From positions 62,001-126,000 of the forward strand of contig NCEM01000013.1 in the NCBI GenBank assembly GCA_002280725.1: a stretch of DNA of 64,000 bases, given 5' to 3'. This document shows, in pieces, positions 46,634 to 56,284 of the stretch. The stretch comes from Alphaproteobacteria bacterium 32-64-14 (lineage in GTDB: Bacteria; Pseudomonadota; Alphaproteobacteria; Caulobacterales; Hyphomonadaceae). Below the pieces are notes generated by a model. It was given only the letters and a program-made list of their open reading frames with translations. It searched no databases and was not told the origin of the DNA. The translations under genes and the position numbers were made by a program. Numbering within the stretch: the first letter of the stretch is position 1; each line of letters starts with the position of its first letter.

Positions 46634-47245
46634 ATGAAAAAGATCATCGCCGCCGCCGCGGTCGCCCTGTCGGCCATCGCCGCCGTCGGCATCGCCGCCC
46701 CCGCCTTCGCGGCCCTGCAGAACGGCGCCGTCGCGCCGGAGTTCACCGCCAAGGGCATGCTGAACGGCGCCGCCTTCAACTTCAAACTGTCCGAAGCCCT
46801 GAAGAAGGGCCCGGTCGTCGTCTACTTCTTCCCGGCCGCCTACACAGAAGGCTGCACGGTCGAGACGATCAAGTTCGGCGAGAACGCCGATGCGTTCAAA
46901 GCCGCCGGCGCGACGCTGATCGGCGTCACCACGATGGCGCGCATGTCCGATGGCTCGATGGCCAGCGCCGAGGCCAACATCCCGCGCCTCGCCGAGTTCT
47001 CGAAACAGCACTGCGCCGACAAATTCCCGATCGGCGCCGTCAACACCGCCACGGTCACCGCCTATGACGTCGTGCTCAACGCACAGCGCGCCGACTGGTC
47101 GAACCGCACCTCGTTCGTGATCGCGCCGGACGGCAAGGTCCTGCTCTCGCACACCGACATGAAGCCCGAGAGCCACATCGAGAAGACGCTGGAAACCGTG
47201 AACGCTTGGAAAGCCGCCCACGGCGCCCACGCCGGTCATCACTAG
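46634..47245 (+). CDS. periplasmic peroxiredoxin (AhpC/TSA type)
   Basis: 203 residues. A signal peptide ends at APAFA (residue 27). The thioredoxin fold has the peroxidatic cysteine C74 in AAYTEGCTVET and a second cysteine, C127, in SKQHCADKF, positioned like the resolving Cys of BCP/PrxQ types. The tail is His-rich (HGAHAGHH), perhaps metal-binding. It would reduce peroxides in the periplasm. It lies as a plus-strand gene between recN and bamD. Confidence 0.9.
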   Translation: MKKIIAAAAVALSAIAAVGIAAPAFAALQNGAVAPEFTAKGMLNGAAFNFKLSEALKKGPVVVYFFPAAYTEGCTVETIKFGENADAFKAAGATLIGVTTMARMSDGSMASAEANIPRLAEFSKQHCADKFPIGAVNTATVTAYDVVLNAQRADWSNRTSFVIAPDGKVLLSHTDMKPESHIEKTLETVNAWKAAHGAHAGHH

Positions 47246-47270
47246 GCCCGGCCAATACGGCACGAAATGA

Positions 47271-47311
47271 AAAGGGCGCGATCCGTTGGGATCGCGCCCT
47301 TTGTTTTTGCG
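47271..47311. terminator. bidirectional terminator between peroxiredoxin and bamD genes
   Basis: A 14-bp perfect stem (47271-47284 with 47289-47302) with loop GTTG, followed by TGTTTTTG on the plus strand; on the minus strand the stem ends in T's from the AAA start. It serves two convergent genes. Confidence 0.9.
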
Positions 47312-47323
47312 TCCGGCAAGAAC

Positions 47324-48166
47324 CTAGAAGAACATCTTCCCCAGCCGCTCAAACATATTGAAGCCCGCTTTCGCGTCGGGCTTCTCTGGCAGGCTGACGC
47401 CCTGGCCCTGCATCAGAGCATAGCTGTCGGCATACCAGTCAGAGCCGGGATAGTTGTGGCCCAGCACGGCGGCCGTCTGCTGCGCCTGCCCGGTCAGACC
47501 GATCGAGAGATAAGCCTCAACCAGACGGTGCATCGCCTCGGGCGCATGGCTCGTCGTCTGGTAGTCGGTAATCACGCGCTTGAAGCGGTTGATCGCGGCC
47601 AGATGCTCGCTGCGGTTCAGGTAGTAGCGGCCGATCTCCATTTCCTTGCCGGCCAGCTGATCACGCACCATGTCGACCTTCAGCGCCGCATCGCGCGCAT
47701 AGTCTGACTGCGGGAAACGCGCGATCACCTCGTCGAGCGCCTTCAGGGCGTTGTACGAGCGGGCCTGGTCACGGCCCACATCGATGATCTGGTCGAAGTT
47801 GCAGACGGCGACGAGATAATAGGCGTAAGCCGCGCCATCGCCGCCGGGATGCAGCGAGATGTAATCCTGCGCGCTCGAGATCGCATCGTCGAAATCGCGC
47901 GAGCGATAGCGCGCATAGGCAGACATCAGCATCGCGCGCTGGGCCCAGGGCGAATACGGGTGCTGGCGCTGCACTTCGTCGAACTGCAGGGCCGAGACAT
48001 CCCACAGCGACCGATTCAGGCTGCGGACGGCCTGAGTGTAGATCGTTTCCACCGGCTGCTCGATATAGGCGAGTTCCTGCTGGCGGGAGTTGCCCGCACA
48101 GGCCGAGACGGCCATCAGGGCGACGCCGGCGGTCAGGACAACCTTGAGCGCGGGGGTGGAACGCAT
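47324..48166 (-). CDS. bamD: outer membrane assembly lipoprotein BamD
   Basis: 280 residues. The lipobox is MAVSAC (C23). Five TPR-like repeats follow, with RSLNRSLWDVSALQFDEVQRQHPYS, YARYRSRDFDDAISSAQDYI, HPGG, YALKALDEV-like helices, FPQSDYARDAALKV and LAGKEMEIGRYYL. These are the hallmarks of BamD/ComL, an essential part of the BAM machinery that inserts beta-barrels. It lies between recN-ligA and lpxC in the conserved strip. Confidence 0.95.
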   Translation of the reverse strand: MRSTPALKVVLTAGVALMAVSACAGNSRQQELAYIEQPVETIYTQAVRSLNRSLWDVSALQFDEVQRQHPYSPWAQRAMLMSAYARYRSRDFDDAISSAQDYISLHPGGDGAAYAYYLVAVCNFDQIIDVGRDQARSYNALKALDEVIARFPQSDYARDAALKVDMVRDQLAGKEMEIGRYYLNRSEHLAAINRFKRVITDYQTTSHAPEAMHRLVEAYLSIGLTGQAQQTAAVLGHNYPGSDWYADSYALMQGQGVSLPEKPDAKAGFNMFERLGKMFF

Positions 48167-48342
48167 GCAGAAACTCCAGAACGGCTGGTTTGGCGGTCTA
48201 GAAGCTCGCCTGCCACAAGGGCAGCTATAAGGCGAACGCCGGAACCGGAACGCTGGTGGACCTTCTAGACCAAGGTACGTGGCGCGTCCAAGCCCCCGGA
48301 CTGCGGCGAGGTAGCCACAGCGCCGGGACAGCCTGAATTATG

Positions 48343-49329
48343 CTAGACGCCGGTTGTTGTTTTGGAAACCGGCGGCTTTATGGCCTTGCGCTTGCCGCGC
48401 CAGCGGAACAGGCCCAGCGCCAGCCAGAGGCCCAGACCGGCGACAATGACCACCGGCAACAGCGCCGCGACCACCTTGATGATCCCCGCCACCGTCCGGG
48501 CGAACGCCGGCCCAAAGTCCCCGAAGGCGTCCGTAATCGGCCGCCAGATCGAGTTCGAGACCGCCGCGTATTCCGGCTGGTAGCTGAAGGTCAGCACCGA
48601 CATCGACACGCGCAGCCTCAACGCCGCCAGCACGGACTGGCTGGAATCAATGTTGCCCTGCGACTCCGCCAGGGCCTGCTGGATCTCGAGCAGGTCCGAC
48701 AGGCGGCCGGGCTTGTCCTCCAGCATTTTCTGCAGTGCGTCGCGATGCGCGACCATGGATTTCAGGCGCGCCTCGAAATCGACGATCTGCGCGGTCAGTT
48801 CCTCCGCGCCGCGCGTGTTGGAATAGATCGACGCGCCGAACGGCTTCACGCCCTCGCCCACGCCCTGCTCGAACCCGCGCACCCACGCCTCGGTCGCGCG
48901 CATAGAGAGATAGCCGGAGGCGCCCTCCGCCTTGCCGATCGCATCGAGCGAGGAATTGGTGATGTAGCAGTTCGCCGGCCCCGCATCCTCGCAGAGCTTT
49001 TTGTGTGCGCCCTGCAGGCCGGGCATGTTCTCGGTCGGCACCGAGAAATTCCAGCCATAGGTGTAGGCCATCATCGGCGCCGTGCCCTGTGGCGCGCCGC
49101 CACCCCCGCCATTCGGATCAGGCTGCACGATCCGGCTGTCGACCGGGGCTGGCGTGTCGAACGAGGCTTCATTCATAACCGCCATCGGCGGCGCTGGCGA
49201 CGCAGGTCGTGCATCCTCGTTAAGCATCCCCATGATCTCGTAGCCGTCGCCGCCACTCGCAGCGCCACCCTCGTCGCTGCAGGCGCCAAGCGCGAGCGCG
49301 AGTGCGATACCCGTCATCGTGCGAACCAT
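48343..49329 (-). CDS. DUF4349 membrane lipoprotein
   Basis: 328 residues. Signal LALALGAC gives a lipoprotein (Cys near 15). A Gly/Pro-rich linker follows. The DUF4349 domain (about 100-300) includes GYLSMRATEAWVRGFEQGV, the coiled segment SMVAHRDALQKMLEDKPGRLSDLLEIQQAL and the strand LRVSMSVLTFSYQPEY. It ends with one TM helix (VVIVAGLGLWLALGLF) and a basic tail. AAGGGGTGG precedes the ATG. The domain is widespread but of unknown role, probably an envelope stress or scaffold protein. Confidence 0.85.
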   Translation of the reverse strand: MVRTMTGIALALALGACSDEGGAASGGDGYEIMGMLNEDARPASPAPPMAVMNEASFDTPAPVDSRIVQPDPNGGGGGAPQGTAPMMAYTYGWNFSVPTENMPGLQGAHKKLCEDAGPANCYITNSSLDAIGKAEGASGYLSMRATEAWVRGFEQGVGEGVKPFGASIYSNTRGAEELTAQIVDFEARLKSMVAHRDALQKMLEDKPGRLSDLLEIQQALAESQGNIDSSQSVLAALRLRVSMSVLTFSYQPEYAAVSNSIWRPITDAFGDFGPAFARTVAGIIKVVAALLPVVIVAGLGLWLALGLFRWRGKRKAIKPPVSKTTTGV

Positions 49330-49417
49330 CTTCCACCCCTTGATGTTACACGTGTAGTCTACGCGCGTCTTCCCGGCCAAATCAAGGCGGATCGTCGATG
49401 GAGTGGCGGCGACTGCG

Positions 49418-50287
49418 TTACGTCCAGGCAAAGGATGCAGCGTCAGCAAACACAGCCCGCAGCAGCTGGTTGTTCAGCGCATGCCCCGGCTGCTCCGCCT
49501 CGTAGAGGCCTTCAATCGTCCCGCCCGCAAGAAACAGGTCGCCGATCACATCCAGCAGCTTGTGGCGCACGAACTCGTCCTGCGCCTGCAGCCCGCCGGG
49601 ATTGAGGATTTTGTCGCCCTCGATCACCACCGTGTTGTCCATCGAGGCGCCAAGCCCCTTGCCCATCGCGTGCAGCTGCTCGGCCTGATGCGCAAAGCCG
49701 AATGTCCGCGCCCAGGCGACATCGCGCGCAAACGCGCCGGGCGTCATGGTGAAGCTGATCTCCTGCCGGCCGATCGCCTTCGTCGTGAAATCGATCACCA
49801 CACTAATGGTGAAGCCCTTGCCCGGAGACAGCCGCGCGAACTTCACGCCCCCCTGTCCTTGAGCGGGCCGCACTTCAACCGGCTTCAGGATTTTCAGCAC
49901 GCGCTTCGGCGCCGCCTGCGCCTTGACGCCCGCCTGCTCCAGCAACTCGACGAACGGCCGCGACGATCCATCGAGAATGGGCAACTCCGGCCCATCCAGC
50001 TCCGCAATCACATTGTCGACGCCCAGCCCCGCGCACGCCGCAAGGAAATGCTCGACGGTCGCAACCGAAACCCCCGCCTCATTCGTCATGTTGGTGCCAA
50101 GCTCGGTCGTCGTCACCTTCGTCACCAGCGCCGGTATCTCCGCCGCGCGATCCGTCACATCCGTCCGCACGAACACAACGCCCACGCCCTCGCCCGCCGG
50201 CCGCACGGTCAGCCGCGCAGGCTTGCCGGTATGCACGCCCGCACCCGAGACGCTGGCGCTGCTGGCGATGGTGTTCTGGTGACTCAT
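49418..50287 (-). CDS. lpxC: UDP-3-O-acyl-N-acetylglucosamine deacetylase
   Basis: 289 residues. The zinc enzyme that commits UDP-GlcNAc precursors to lipid A. Motifs include GVGVVFVRTD, STVEHFLAACAGLGVDN (zinc His), ELDGPELPILDGSS, the basic loop, ARTFGFAHQAEQLHAMGKGLGAS, and DEFVRHKLLDVIGDLFLAG (zinc His and Asp). It lies downstream of ftsZ in the conserved order, though two unrelated plus-strand genes separate them. Confidence 0.96.
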   Translation of the reverse strand: MSHQNTIASSASVSGAGVHTGKPARLTVRPAGEGVGVVFVRTDVTDRAAEIPALVTKVTTTELGTNMTNEAGVSVATVEHFLAACAGLGVDNVIAELDGPELPILDGSSRPFVELLEQAGVKAQAAPKRVLKILKPVEVRPAQGQGGVKFARLSPGKGFTISVVIDFTTKAIGRQEISFTMTPGAFARDVAWARTFGFAHQAEQLHAMGKGLGASMDNTVVIEGDKILNPGGLQAQDEFVRHKLLDVIGDLFLAGGTIEGLYEAEQPGHALNNQLLRAVFADAASFAWT

Positions 50288-50377
50288 GCGGCTGAGCTAG
50301 AACCGGACGCCCGCTTGCGCAAGACACGCTCTCTTGCGGGATGTTGCGCCAAACCGCCCGTCTGCTAGCACCGCGCC

Positions 50378-51334
50378 ATGGAACTCCCCTCTGCCCTCCG
50401 CCTTGCGGTCGACCAGGCGCTGCACGGCGTCTCAACCGCGCATCTTGCGACGGCGACGCAAGCCTTGTCCCAGCGCTATCGCAACGAGGTGCGCGATGGC
50501 CGCCTGCACCTCTCAGATACGCTGGCGGCCCAAGCCTACATCGCCGCCCGCATGCCCGCGACCTATGCCGCGATCCACGCAGCCCTCGCCGCAGCCTCCG
50601 AACGGTTGCCCGGCTTCGCGCCCACATCCCTGCTCGACGTCGGCGCAGGCCCAGGCACGGTCATGTGGGCGACGAAAGCCTTGTGGTCCTCCCTGCAATC
50701 CGCAACGTTGCTCGAGACCAGCCCCGCCATCCGCAACATTGGCCAGACCCTCGCCGCCGCCAGCGGCGTCGAGCAGATCGACTGGCGCGACTGCAACGTC
50801 CGCAACGGCGTCGACGGCTCAGCCGATCTCGTCACGCTCGCCTACGTGCTCGACGAACTTGAGCCCGGCGACAGAACGAAACTCGTCACATCGCTCTGGA
50901 CCGCCACCACAAGCGTGCTCGCCATCATCGAGCCCGGCACGACGGCGGGCTGGCGCCGCATCCTCGACGCCCGCGCGCAACTGACCTCGGCCGGCGCCCA
51001 CATCATCGCGCCCTGCCCACACGCGCAGGCTTGCCCCATCACCGAACCCGACTGGTGCCACTTCTCCCAGCGCGTCGCACGCTCGCGCCTCCACCGCCTC
51101 GCCAAAGGCGGCGAAGTGCCGTGGGAGGACGAGAAGTTCGCCTACCTCATCGTCTCGCGAACGCCCGTTACCCCTTCTCCCGCCCGCGTGCTGACGCCGC
51201 CGCTCACCGCCAAGGGCCGGGTCGAGCTGAAGCTCTGCCAGCCGGACGGTACGGCCACCCACCGCCTCGTCACCCGCAAGGAAGGCGACAGCTTCAAACA
51301 GGCCCGGCGCTCAGACTGGGGCGATCTTTTTTAG
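50378..51334 (+). CDS. Rsm22-like small ribosomal subunit methyltransferase
   Basis: 318 residues. The methyltransferase core has SLLDVGAGPGTVMWA. The distinguishing Rsm22/METTL17 block is APCPHAQACPITEPDWCHF, with four or more Cys that could bind an iron-sulfur cluster, followed by RVARSRLHRLAKGGEVPWED and KFAYLIVSR. The eukaryotic member acts in mitochondrial small-subunit assembly; the bacterial protein is presumed to act on 16S or 30S. It is divergent from lpxC with a 90-bp gap. Confidence 0.88.
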   Translation: MELPSALRLAVDQALHGVSTAHLATATQALSQRYRNEVRDGRLHLSDTLAAQAYIAARMPATYAAIHAALAAASERLPGFAPTSLLDVGAGPGTVMWATKALWSSLQSATLLETSPAIRNIGQTLAAASGVEQIDWRDCNVRNGVDGSADLVTLAYVLDELEPGDRTKLVTSLWTATTSVLAIIEPGTTAGWRRILDARAQLTSAGAHIIAPCPHAQACPITEPDWCHFSQRVARSRLHRLAKGGEVPWEDEKFAYLIVSRTPVTPSPARVLTPPLTAKGRVELKLCQPDGTATHRLVTRKEGDSFKQARRSDWGDLF

Positions 51335-51371
51335 CGGCCAGCTGCGATCGCCCCTTGTATCGAGCGTATTT

Positions 51372-51397
51372 AGATATATCTGTTTTTTCGTTATATC
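51372..51397. promoter_or_regulatory. candidate operator before the PadR/YqjI-like gene
   Basis: AGATATATCT (51372-51381) is a perfect palindrome; TATATC recurs at 51392-51397, 17 bp on. This A/T-rich island, in GC-rich DNA, overlaps the likely promoter of the regulator gene starting at 51416, so autoregulation is likely. Confidence 0.6.
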
Positions 51398-51415
51398 GAA
51401 AGGACAGACATAACG

Positions 51416-52024
51416 ATGCACCATAAAGACTGGAAATCCCGCCATTTCGGCATGCGTTTCGCCCGAGGTGGGCGCGGACGCGACCATGACCATCCCGGCC
51501 ACGAGCACGGTCATCACCACGAAGGCCATTTCGGACGCCGCTCCCACGGCGGCGGCGGACGCGCCCTGGCGCGCTTCTTCGCCCACGGCGACCTGCGCCT
51601 CGTGGTTCTCAACCTGATCGCGGAAAAGCCGCGCCACGGCTACGAGATCATCAAGGCGATCGAGGACTCGGTCGGCGGCGCCTACAGCCCCAGCCCCGGC
51701 GTGGTCTACCCGACGCTGACGCTGCTGGAAGAACTCGGCTACGTCACCATCTCGGCGGACGGCACGAAGAAGCTGCACACCATCACAGCCGAAGGCCTCG
51801 CCTTCATCGAAGCCAACCGCGCCACCCTCGATGCGCTCCTCGAGCGCATGAGCCACGCGGCGGGCCCCGGACGTGGCGGACGCGCCCACGCCATCATCCG
51901 CGCGATGGAAAACCTCAAGGTGTCACTGCGCCTCCGCATGGGCAGCGGCCCGATGACCGAGGAGCAGATCGACGCCATCGCCGCCGCCATCGATGCGGCC
52001 GCCCGCCAGGTGGAGAAAGTCTGA
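51416..52024 (+). CDS. YqjI-like PadR family metal-responsive regulator
   Basis: 202 residues. The N-terminal 45 residues are rich in His and Gly (HPGHEHGHHHEGHFG), followed by a PadR winged helix (RLVVLNLIAEKPRHGYEIIKAIE, SPSPGVVYPTL), and a C-terminal dimer helix (TEEQIDAIAAAIDAAARQVEKV). E. coli YqjI has the same His-rich leader and the same HGYE and SPGVIYPTL blocks, and is a nickel-sensitive repressor of the ferric reductase YqjH. A metal-sensing role is therefore likely here. The next gene, DUF2218, overlaps its stop (TGATG). Confidence 0.88.
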   Translation: MHHKDWKSRHFGMRFARGGRGRDHDHPGHEHGHHHEGHFGRRSHGGGGRALARFFAHGDLRLVVLNLIAEKPRHGYEIIKAIEDSVGGAYSPSPGVVYPTLTLLEELGYVTISADGTKKLHTITAEGLAFIEANRATLDALLERMSHAAGPGRGGRAHAIIRAMENLKVSLRLRMGSGPMTEEQIDAIAAAIDAAARQVEKV

Positions 52025-52329
52025 TGACCACACAGACGCTAACCGCAACGTCCATCGCCAACATCCGCACGGAAAAAGCGCGCGGCTACCTGATCCAGCT
52101 GTGCAAGCACTTCGCTCACAAGATCGACGCGACCTTCGCCGACAACAAGGGCCGCATCGCTTTCGGCGCGGGTGTGTGCGAGCTGAACGCGGAAGACGAG
52201 AATATCTTGATCGCGCAGGTGTCAACCGCCAACGAAACACAACTCACGACGCTCGAAGATGTCGTGGAACGCCACCTCAAACGCTTCGCGCTCAAGGAAG
52301 AGCTGAGCGTGCAGTGGGTGCGCGACTAG
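52024..52329 (+). CDS. DUF2218 family protein
   Basis: 101 residues. The recognisable core is RGYLIQLCKHFAHKIDATFADNKGRIAFG, then a strand with C and the final LSVQWVRD, matching DUF2218. This family is often next to or fused with siderophore-interacting ferric reductases. It is translationally coupled to the YqjI-like regulator. No reductase gene is present in this window, so the pair may act with one elsewhere. Confidence 0.82.
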   Translation: MTTQTLTATSIANIRTEKARGYLIQLCKHFAHKIDATFADNKGRIAFGAGVCELNAEDENILIAQVSTANETQLTTLEDVVERHLKRFALKEELSVQWVRD

Positions 52330-52351
52330 GTTGTATCTCTCGCACCCTGTC

Positions 52352-52473
52352 CCGCTCATCCCGACGAGAGTCGGGATCCGGGAACGGTCGCGACACGCGA
52401 ACGGGATTGAAGCTTCAAGCCGGAACAAGCCTCGCCATCAGCCCTGGATCCCGACTTTCGTCGGGATGAGCGG
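52352..52473. repeat. palindromic repeat, family B
   Basis: 28-bp arms (52352-52379 with 52446-52473) with one mismatch, built on CTCATCCCGAC and GTCGGGAT; each arm is itself partly self-complementary. It is a member of the common ATCCCGGC-type intergenic palindromes. It lies between the convergent DUF2218 and ftsZ genes and may serve as a terminator for both. Confidence 0.88.
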
Positions 52474-52496
52474 ATAGGGCGGCGCGCCAGAAGTGC

Positions 52497-53954
52497 CTAC
52501 GCATTCCCCGAACGGCGCAGGAAGGCCGGGATTTCGAGGTCGTCGTCGAACGAATCCTCAGCCGGCGCCGGTTTGGAAGCCAGGGGTTGCGCCACAGGCT
52601 CGTCAGCCGGCTTGGCCTTCCAGCCGAACAGCGAGGCAAACGAGCGATCCTTCGGCTGCTCGACCGGAGCTGCAGCAGCAGCGGCCGGCGGGGCGACCTG
52701 AGCCGGCGCAGGTTGCGGTGCTGGCGCAGCAGCCACAGGAGCTTCCTCCGGCATCTCGGCCTCGATCTCAGCCACCTCTTCCACCGGCGGCGCAATCGGG
52801 CGCGTGCGGATGACGGGCGGCGCCGGACGCAGGTCCGAAGGCGGCACGATCTCGCGTGCCTGAACGGGTTCGGCAACCACAGGCGCAGCCGGGGCGGCGA
52901 CGGCAGCCGGCTGGGCCACGATGCCAAGCTGCGAGGCGGGCGACGGCGCATTCATCACAGCAGTCGTCAGGCCAGCTTGCAGATCGCGAACCGGCTGGGC
53001 CGAGCGCGCCGGAAGCTGTTGCAGGCCGGCGGCGACCACCGACACGCGAATCTTGCCATTCATGCGCTCGTCGAACGTCGAGCCGAGGATGATGTGTGCG
53101 TCGACGTCGACTTCGCGGCGAACCTCGTTCGCGGCTTCATCAACCTCGAACAGCGTCATGTCATAACCGCCGGTGATGTTGATCAGCACGCCCTTGGCGC
53201 CGCGCATCGAGACATCGTCGAGCAGCGGGTTGGCGATCGCGGCCTGCGCGGCTTTAAGCGCGCGGTTCTCGCCCTCGCCTTCGCCCTCGCCCATCATCGC
53301 CGAGCCCATGCCTGCCATGACGGTGCGCACGTCCGCGAAGTCGAGATTGATCAGGCCGGGCATGACCATCAGGTCGGTGATGCCGCGCACGCCGGAATAG
53401 AGAACCTTGTCGGCAAGGCCGAACGCCTCGGCGAAGGTCGTGTCTTTATTGGCGATGCGGAAAAGGTTCTGGTTCGGAATGATCAGCAGCGTGTCGACTT
53501 CCGCGCGCAGATCGACGATGCCGCGCTCGGCCACCTGCATGCGGCGCTTGCCCTCGAAGTCGAAGGGCTTGGTGACGACGCCGACGGTGAGGACTTTCTG
53601 TTCTTTCGCGATGCGCGCGATGATCGGGGCAGCGCCCGTGCCCGTGCCGCCGCCCATGCCGGCCGCGATGAAGCACATGTGCGCGCCGTTCAGGATCTTC
53701 TTGATCTCGTCGGAGCTTTCCTTGGCGGCTTCCATGCCGACTTCGGGGTTCGCGCCCGCGCCAAGGCCGGATGTCTTGCCGATGCCGAGCTGGATCTGCG
53801 TCGGGGCTTTCGAGCGCGTCAGCGCCTGCGCATCGGTGTTCGCCACGACGAATTCGACGCCCTGCAGGTTGGCGTCGATCATGTTATTGACCGCGTTGCC
53901 GCCGGCCCCGCCAACGCCGATCACGACTATCCGTGGCCTGAGTTCCACCGCCAT
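52497..53954 (-). CDS. ftsZ: cell division protein FtsZ
   Basis: 485 residues. The tubulin-like GTPase forms the Z ring. N-terminal [17 protein letters not shown]; the GTP signature is [12 protein letters not shown]; the T7 loop is near [10 protein letters not shown] long Ala/Pro-rich linker (about 320-465) follows, typical of alphaproteobacteria. The conserved C-terminal peptide LEIPAFLRR binds FtsA and other partners. It is downstream of ftsA by 105 bp, with its own likely promoter there. Confidence 0.98.
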   Translation of the reverse strand: MAVELRPRIVVIGVGGAGGNAVNNMIDANLQGVEFVVANTDAQALTRSKAPTQIQLGIGKTSGLGAGANPEVGMEAAKESSDEIKKILNGAHMCFIAAGMGGGTGTGAAPIIARIAKEQKVLTVGVVTKPFDFEGKRRMQVAERGIVDLRAEVDTLLIIPNQNLFRIANKDTTFAEAFGLADKVLYSGVRGITDLMVMPGLINLDFADVRTVMAGMGSAMMGEGEGEGENRALKAAQAAIANPLLDDVSMRGAKGVLINITGGYDMTLFEVDEAANEVRREVDVDAHIILGSTFDERMNGKIRVSVVAAGLQQLPARSAQPVRDLQAGLTTAVMNAPSPASQLGIVAQPAAVAAPAAPVVAEPVQAREIVPPSDLRPAPPVIRTRPIAPPVEEVAEIEAEMPEEAPVAAAPAPQPAPAQVAPPAAAAAAPVEQPKDRSFASLFGWKAKPADEPVAQPLASKPAPAEDSFDDDLEIPAFLRRSGNA

Positions 53955-54059
53955 GGTCTAACCTCGAAACGCACCCCGCAGCCCCGGGCCCTTGCCCGGT
54001 TAGCGTACTCGATGAAGATCGCGGCGTTTGGCTAAGCGCTTCTTAAAGGAAACGCCGGT

Positions 54060-55364
54060 TCAGAAGTTTTTCTGAACCCACCCGAAAACCTGACCAAGCA
54101 GGCTTCCGCCGGGATCGACTGTGGCCTGGTCTGCGCGAAACCGCGAAGGGTCCGGGCCACCCATCAGATCCCAACGTAACAGTCCCGCAGCGGCAGCGAA
54201 AGCCGGGGAACTGTAAGTCTCGCCTAGACCCTTCACATTGGCAGGCTTGGCGAGACGGACTGGCGCGCGAAAAACGTCCTCCGCCAGCTCCTGCAGACAA
54301 GGCATCTGGCTCGATCCGCCCGTGAGTACGATCCGTCTCGGCAGCGGACGCCCAGCAGCCGACGCCTTGGACAACCGTCCATCCATCAGTTCGAGGATTT
54401 CCTCGACCCGCGGACGCAGCACCTGCGCGATATCCGCGCGGGAACACTGGTGCGCCTCAAGACGGCCGTCCTGACCCAGCTTGGGGGCCTCGACCATGTC
54501 GAGCGCTCCCGCAGCGGCAAGGCTGGCGGCGCCGTACTGGATCTTGAGTTTTTCTGCAGCCGCAAACGTGGTTCCCAACCCCTGCGCCAGGTCAGACGTG
54601 GCGCGTGAACCGCCCATGGGCAGGGTCTCGACGTGGATCAGCCCGCCATCATAGAACGCCGCCGCCGAGGCCACCCCGGCCCCGAAATCGATCAGCATGG
54701 CGCCCTGCTCGGCCTCGTCCTCGACCAGACAGGCAAGGCCAGAAGCAAACGGCGCAGCAAGGATGGCGGTGGGGTTCAGATGAGCCCGCGACACGCACTG
54801 CACGATGTTCCGCAGCCCAGCCGTGGGGGCCGACACCACCAGGAAGCTCGCCGTCAAGTTGTCCGCGAACATTCCGCGCGGATCCTTGATCCCGCCGGTG
54901 CCGTCCACCGAGAAACCCAGCGGCGCCGAATGCAGGATTTCCCGACCCGCCGACTTGAAGCTTTCCAGCGCCGCGATCCGCACGTCGCGAATATGCGTGT
55001 GCGTGATCTCCCGTCCCGCCAACGGCAGCACGGCGCGCAAAACATCCGACCGCAAGTCAGGCCCGGACACGCCCAGCACGACATCGGTAATCCGAACGTC
55101 CGCGGCCCGCTCTGCCTGTTCGACGGCCAGACGGATCGACCGCTCCAGATTGTCGAGATCGACGACAGCGCCGGCGCGCACGCCCTTCGTGCCCTGCGCC
55201 CCCGCGCCCGCAACGCGCGGCTCGCCATCGGTGCAGTCAGAGCGTTTCGAGATCAGGCACGCAACCTTCGACGAGCCGATGTCCAACGCAGCCATGACCG
55301 AACCGCGCCCATGGGCGCGGTCGCGGACGTTGCTACGCTGGGCAAGCGTCGACATGGAGATCAC
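54060..55364 (-). CDS. ftsA: cell division protein FtsA
   Basis: 434 residues, the actin-like membrane anchor of the Z ring. Phosphate 1 motif is MAALDIGSSKVACLI; the 1C domain follows. The phosphate 2 region is AMLIDFGAGVASAAAF. The last residues GGSLLGQVFGWVQKNF form the amphipathic membrane helix. The start at 55364 overlaps the ftsQ stop by four bases. An extra 25 residues precede the conserved ALDIGSSK start. Confidence 0.97.
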   Translation of the reverse strand: MISMSTLAQRSNVRDRAHGRGSVMAALDIGSSKVACLISKRSDCTDGEPRVAGAGAQGTKGVRAGAVVDLDNLERSIRLAVEQAERAADVRITDVVLGVSGPDLRSDVLRAVLPLAGREITHTHIRDVRIAALESFKSAGREILHSAPLGFSVDGTGGIKDPRGMFADNLTASFLVVSAPTAGLRNIVQCVSRAHLNPTAILAAPFASGLACLVEDEAEQGAMLIDFGAGVASAAAFYDGGLIHVETLPMGGSRATSDLAQGLGTTFAAAEKLKIQYGAASLAAAGALDMVEAPKLGQDGRLEAHQCSRADIAQVLRPRVEEILELMDGRLSKASAAGRPLPRRIVLTGGSSQMPCLQELAEDVFRAPVRLAKPANVKGLGETYSSPAFAAAAGLLRWDLMGGPDPSRFRADQATVDPGGSLLGQVFGWVQKNF

Positions 55365-56284
55365 GCATCTCCTGAAACGGGAGGCGGCGCGCCCGGCAAG
55401 GGCTGGATCGCCAGCGTGCAGCTGTTACGCGCATCGATCCGCTGGGCCGGCAGGTCCAGAAGGCCGGTCTGCGCGTGCTGCAGATTCACGCAATCGAGGG
55501 CAGCGCCAAGGTTCTCGTCCGCAGGCAGCACGACAACATCGGCGCGGCCCGAGAATTTCACGTCCCAGCGCCGCTCGCCCACGCGATAAGCCACCTCGAA
55601 CCGTTCGGCGAGGTTCGGATAGGCGCTCATCGCCGCAACCAGCCCGGCGGCCGCTTCAGCAGCGTTCGCGCCTACGACATGCGGCAGGTTTCCGTATTTG
55701 GAGACGTCCGTTTCGGCGAATGCCCGGCCGCTCTGGTCGACCACGCGCCAGGCGCCGCCATTCTCGTGTTCCTGCCACAGCGCGATCGGCTTGCGTTGTT
55801 CGACGGTGATATCGATCCGGTCCGGCCACAGGCGCTGAACGCTCACCGCGCCAACGTCGAGATCGAGCTTCTCGATCCGGTCGCGGATCGCATACGGGTC
55901 CGCCATCAGGATGTTGTGGCCCGGCTGCACCTCGGCGGCTTCCCTCACCTTGGTGACGAGATTGACGTCGAGCCCTTCGTTGACGTTGACCTCCTTCACC
56001 GCGAGCCCGGCCCAGCCGGCCAGCACGTTGAAGCCGTTGTTCATGCGCTGGCCGAACGCGCCCAGCGTCCCGCCCATCCACGCAGCGACCGTCAGCATCA
56101 CGGCGCCGCAGATGATCGTGCCCAGCGCATACGTCGCGATACGATCGCGGAACCAGGCGACGGAATAGGGAACGTCGCGCGCGGGGCGCGAGGGGCGATG
56201 CGCCTGCGCACGCGGCGCGGCAGGGGCCTCGTCGCGATCGTCATAGACGGGGCCTGCGATCCGCGGGCGTTTTACCTTTGGCAT
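55361..56284 (-). CDS. ftsQ: cell division protein FtsQ
   Basis: 307 residues. A cytoplasmic Arg/Pro-rich N-terminus, a TM helix (about 52-75, [21 protein letters not shown]), then the POTRA domain ([32 protein letters not shown]) and the FtsQ beta domain ([25 protein letters not shown]). It bridges the early and late divisome. Its start overlaps the end of ddl by 13 bp. Confidence 0.96.
   Translation of the reverse strand: MPKVKRPRIAGPVYDDRDEAPAAPRAQAHRPSRPARDVPYSVAWFRDRIATYALGTIICGAVMLTVAAWMGGTLGAFGQRMNNGFNVLAGWAGLAVKEVNVNEGLDVNLVTKVREAAEVQPGHNILMADPYAIRDRIEKLDLDVGAVSVQRLWPDRIDITVEQRKPIALWQEHENGGAWRVVDQSGRAFAETDVSKYGNLPHVVGANAAEAAAGLVAAMSAYPNLAERFEVAYRVGERRWDVKFSGRADVVVLPADENLGAALDCVNLQHAQTGLLDLPAQRIDARNSCTLAIQPLPGAPPPVSGDA

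Noticed and set aside
52587..54035. 482-codon plus-strand frame opposite ftsZ.
   Set aside because: Antisense of ftsZ; no start signal and no recognised domain.
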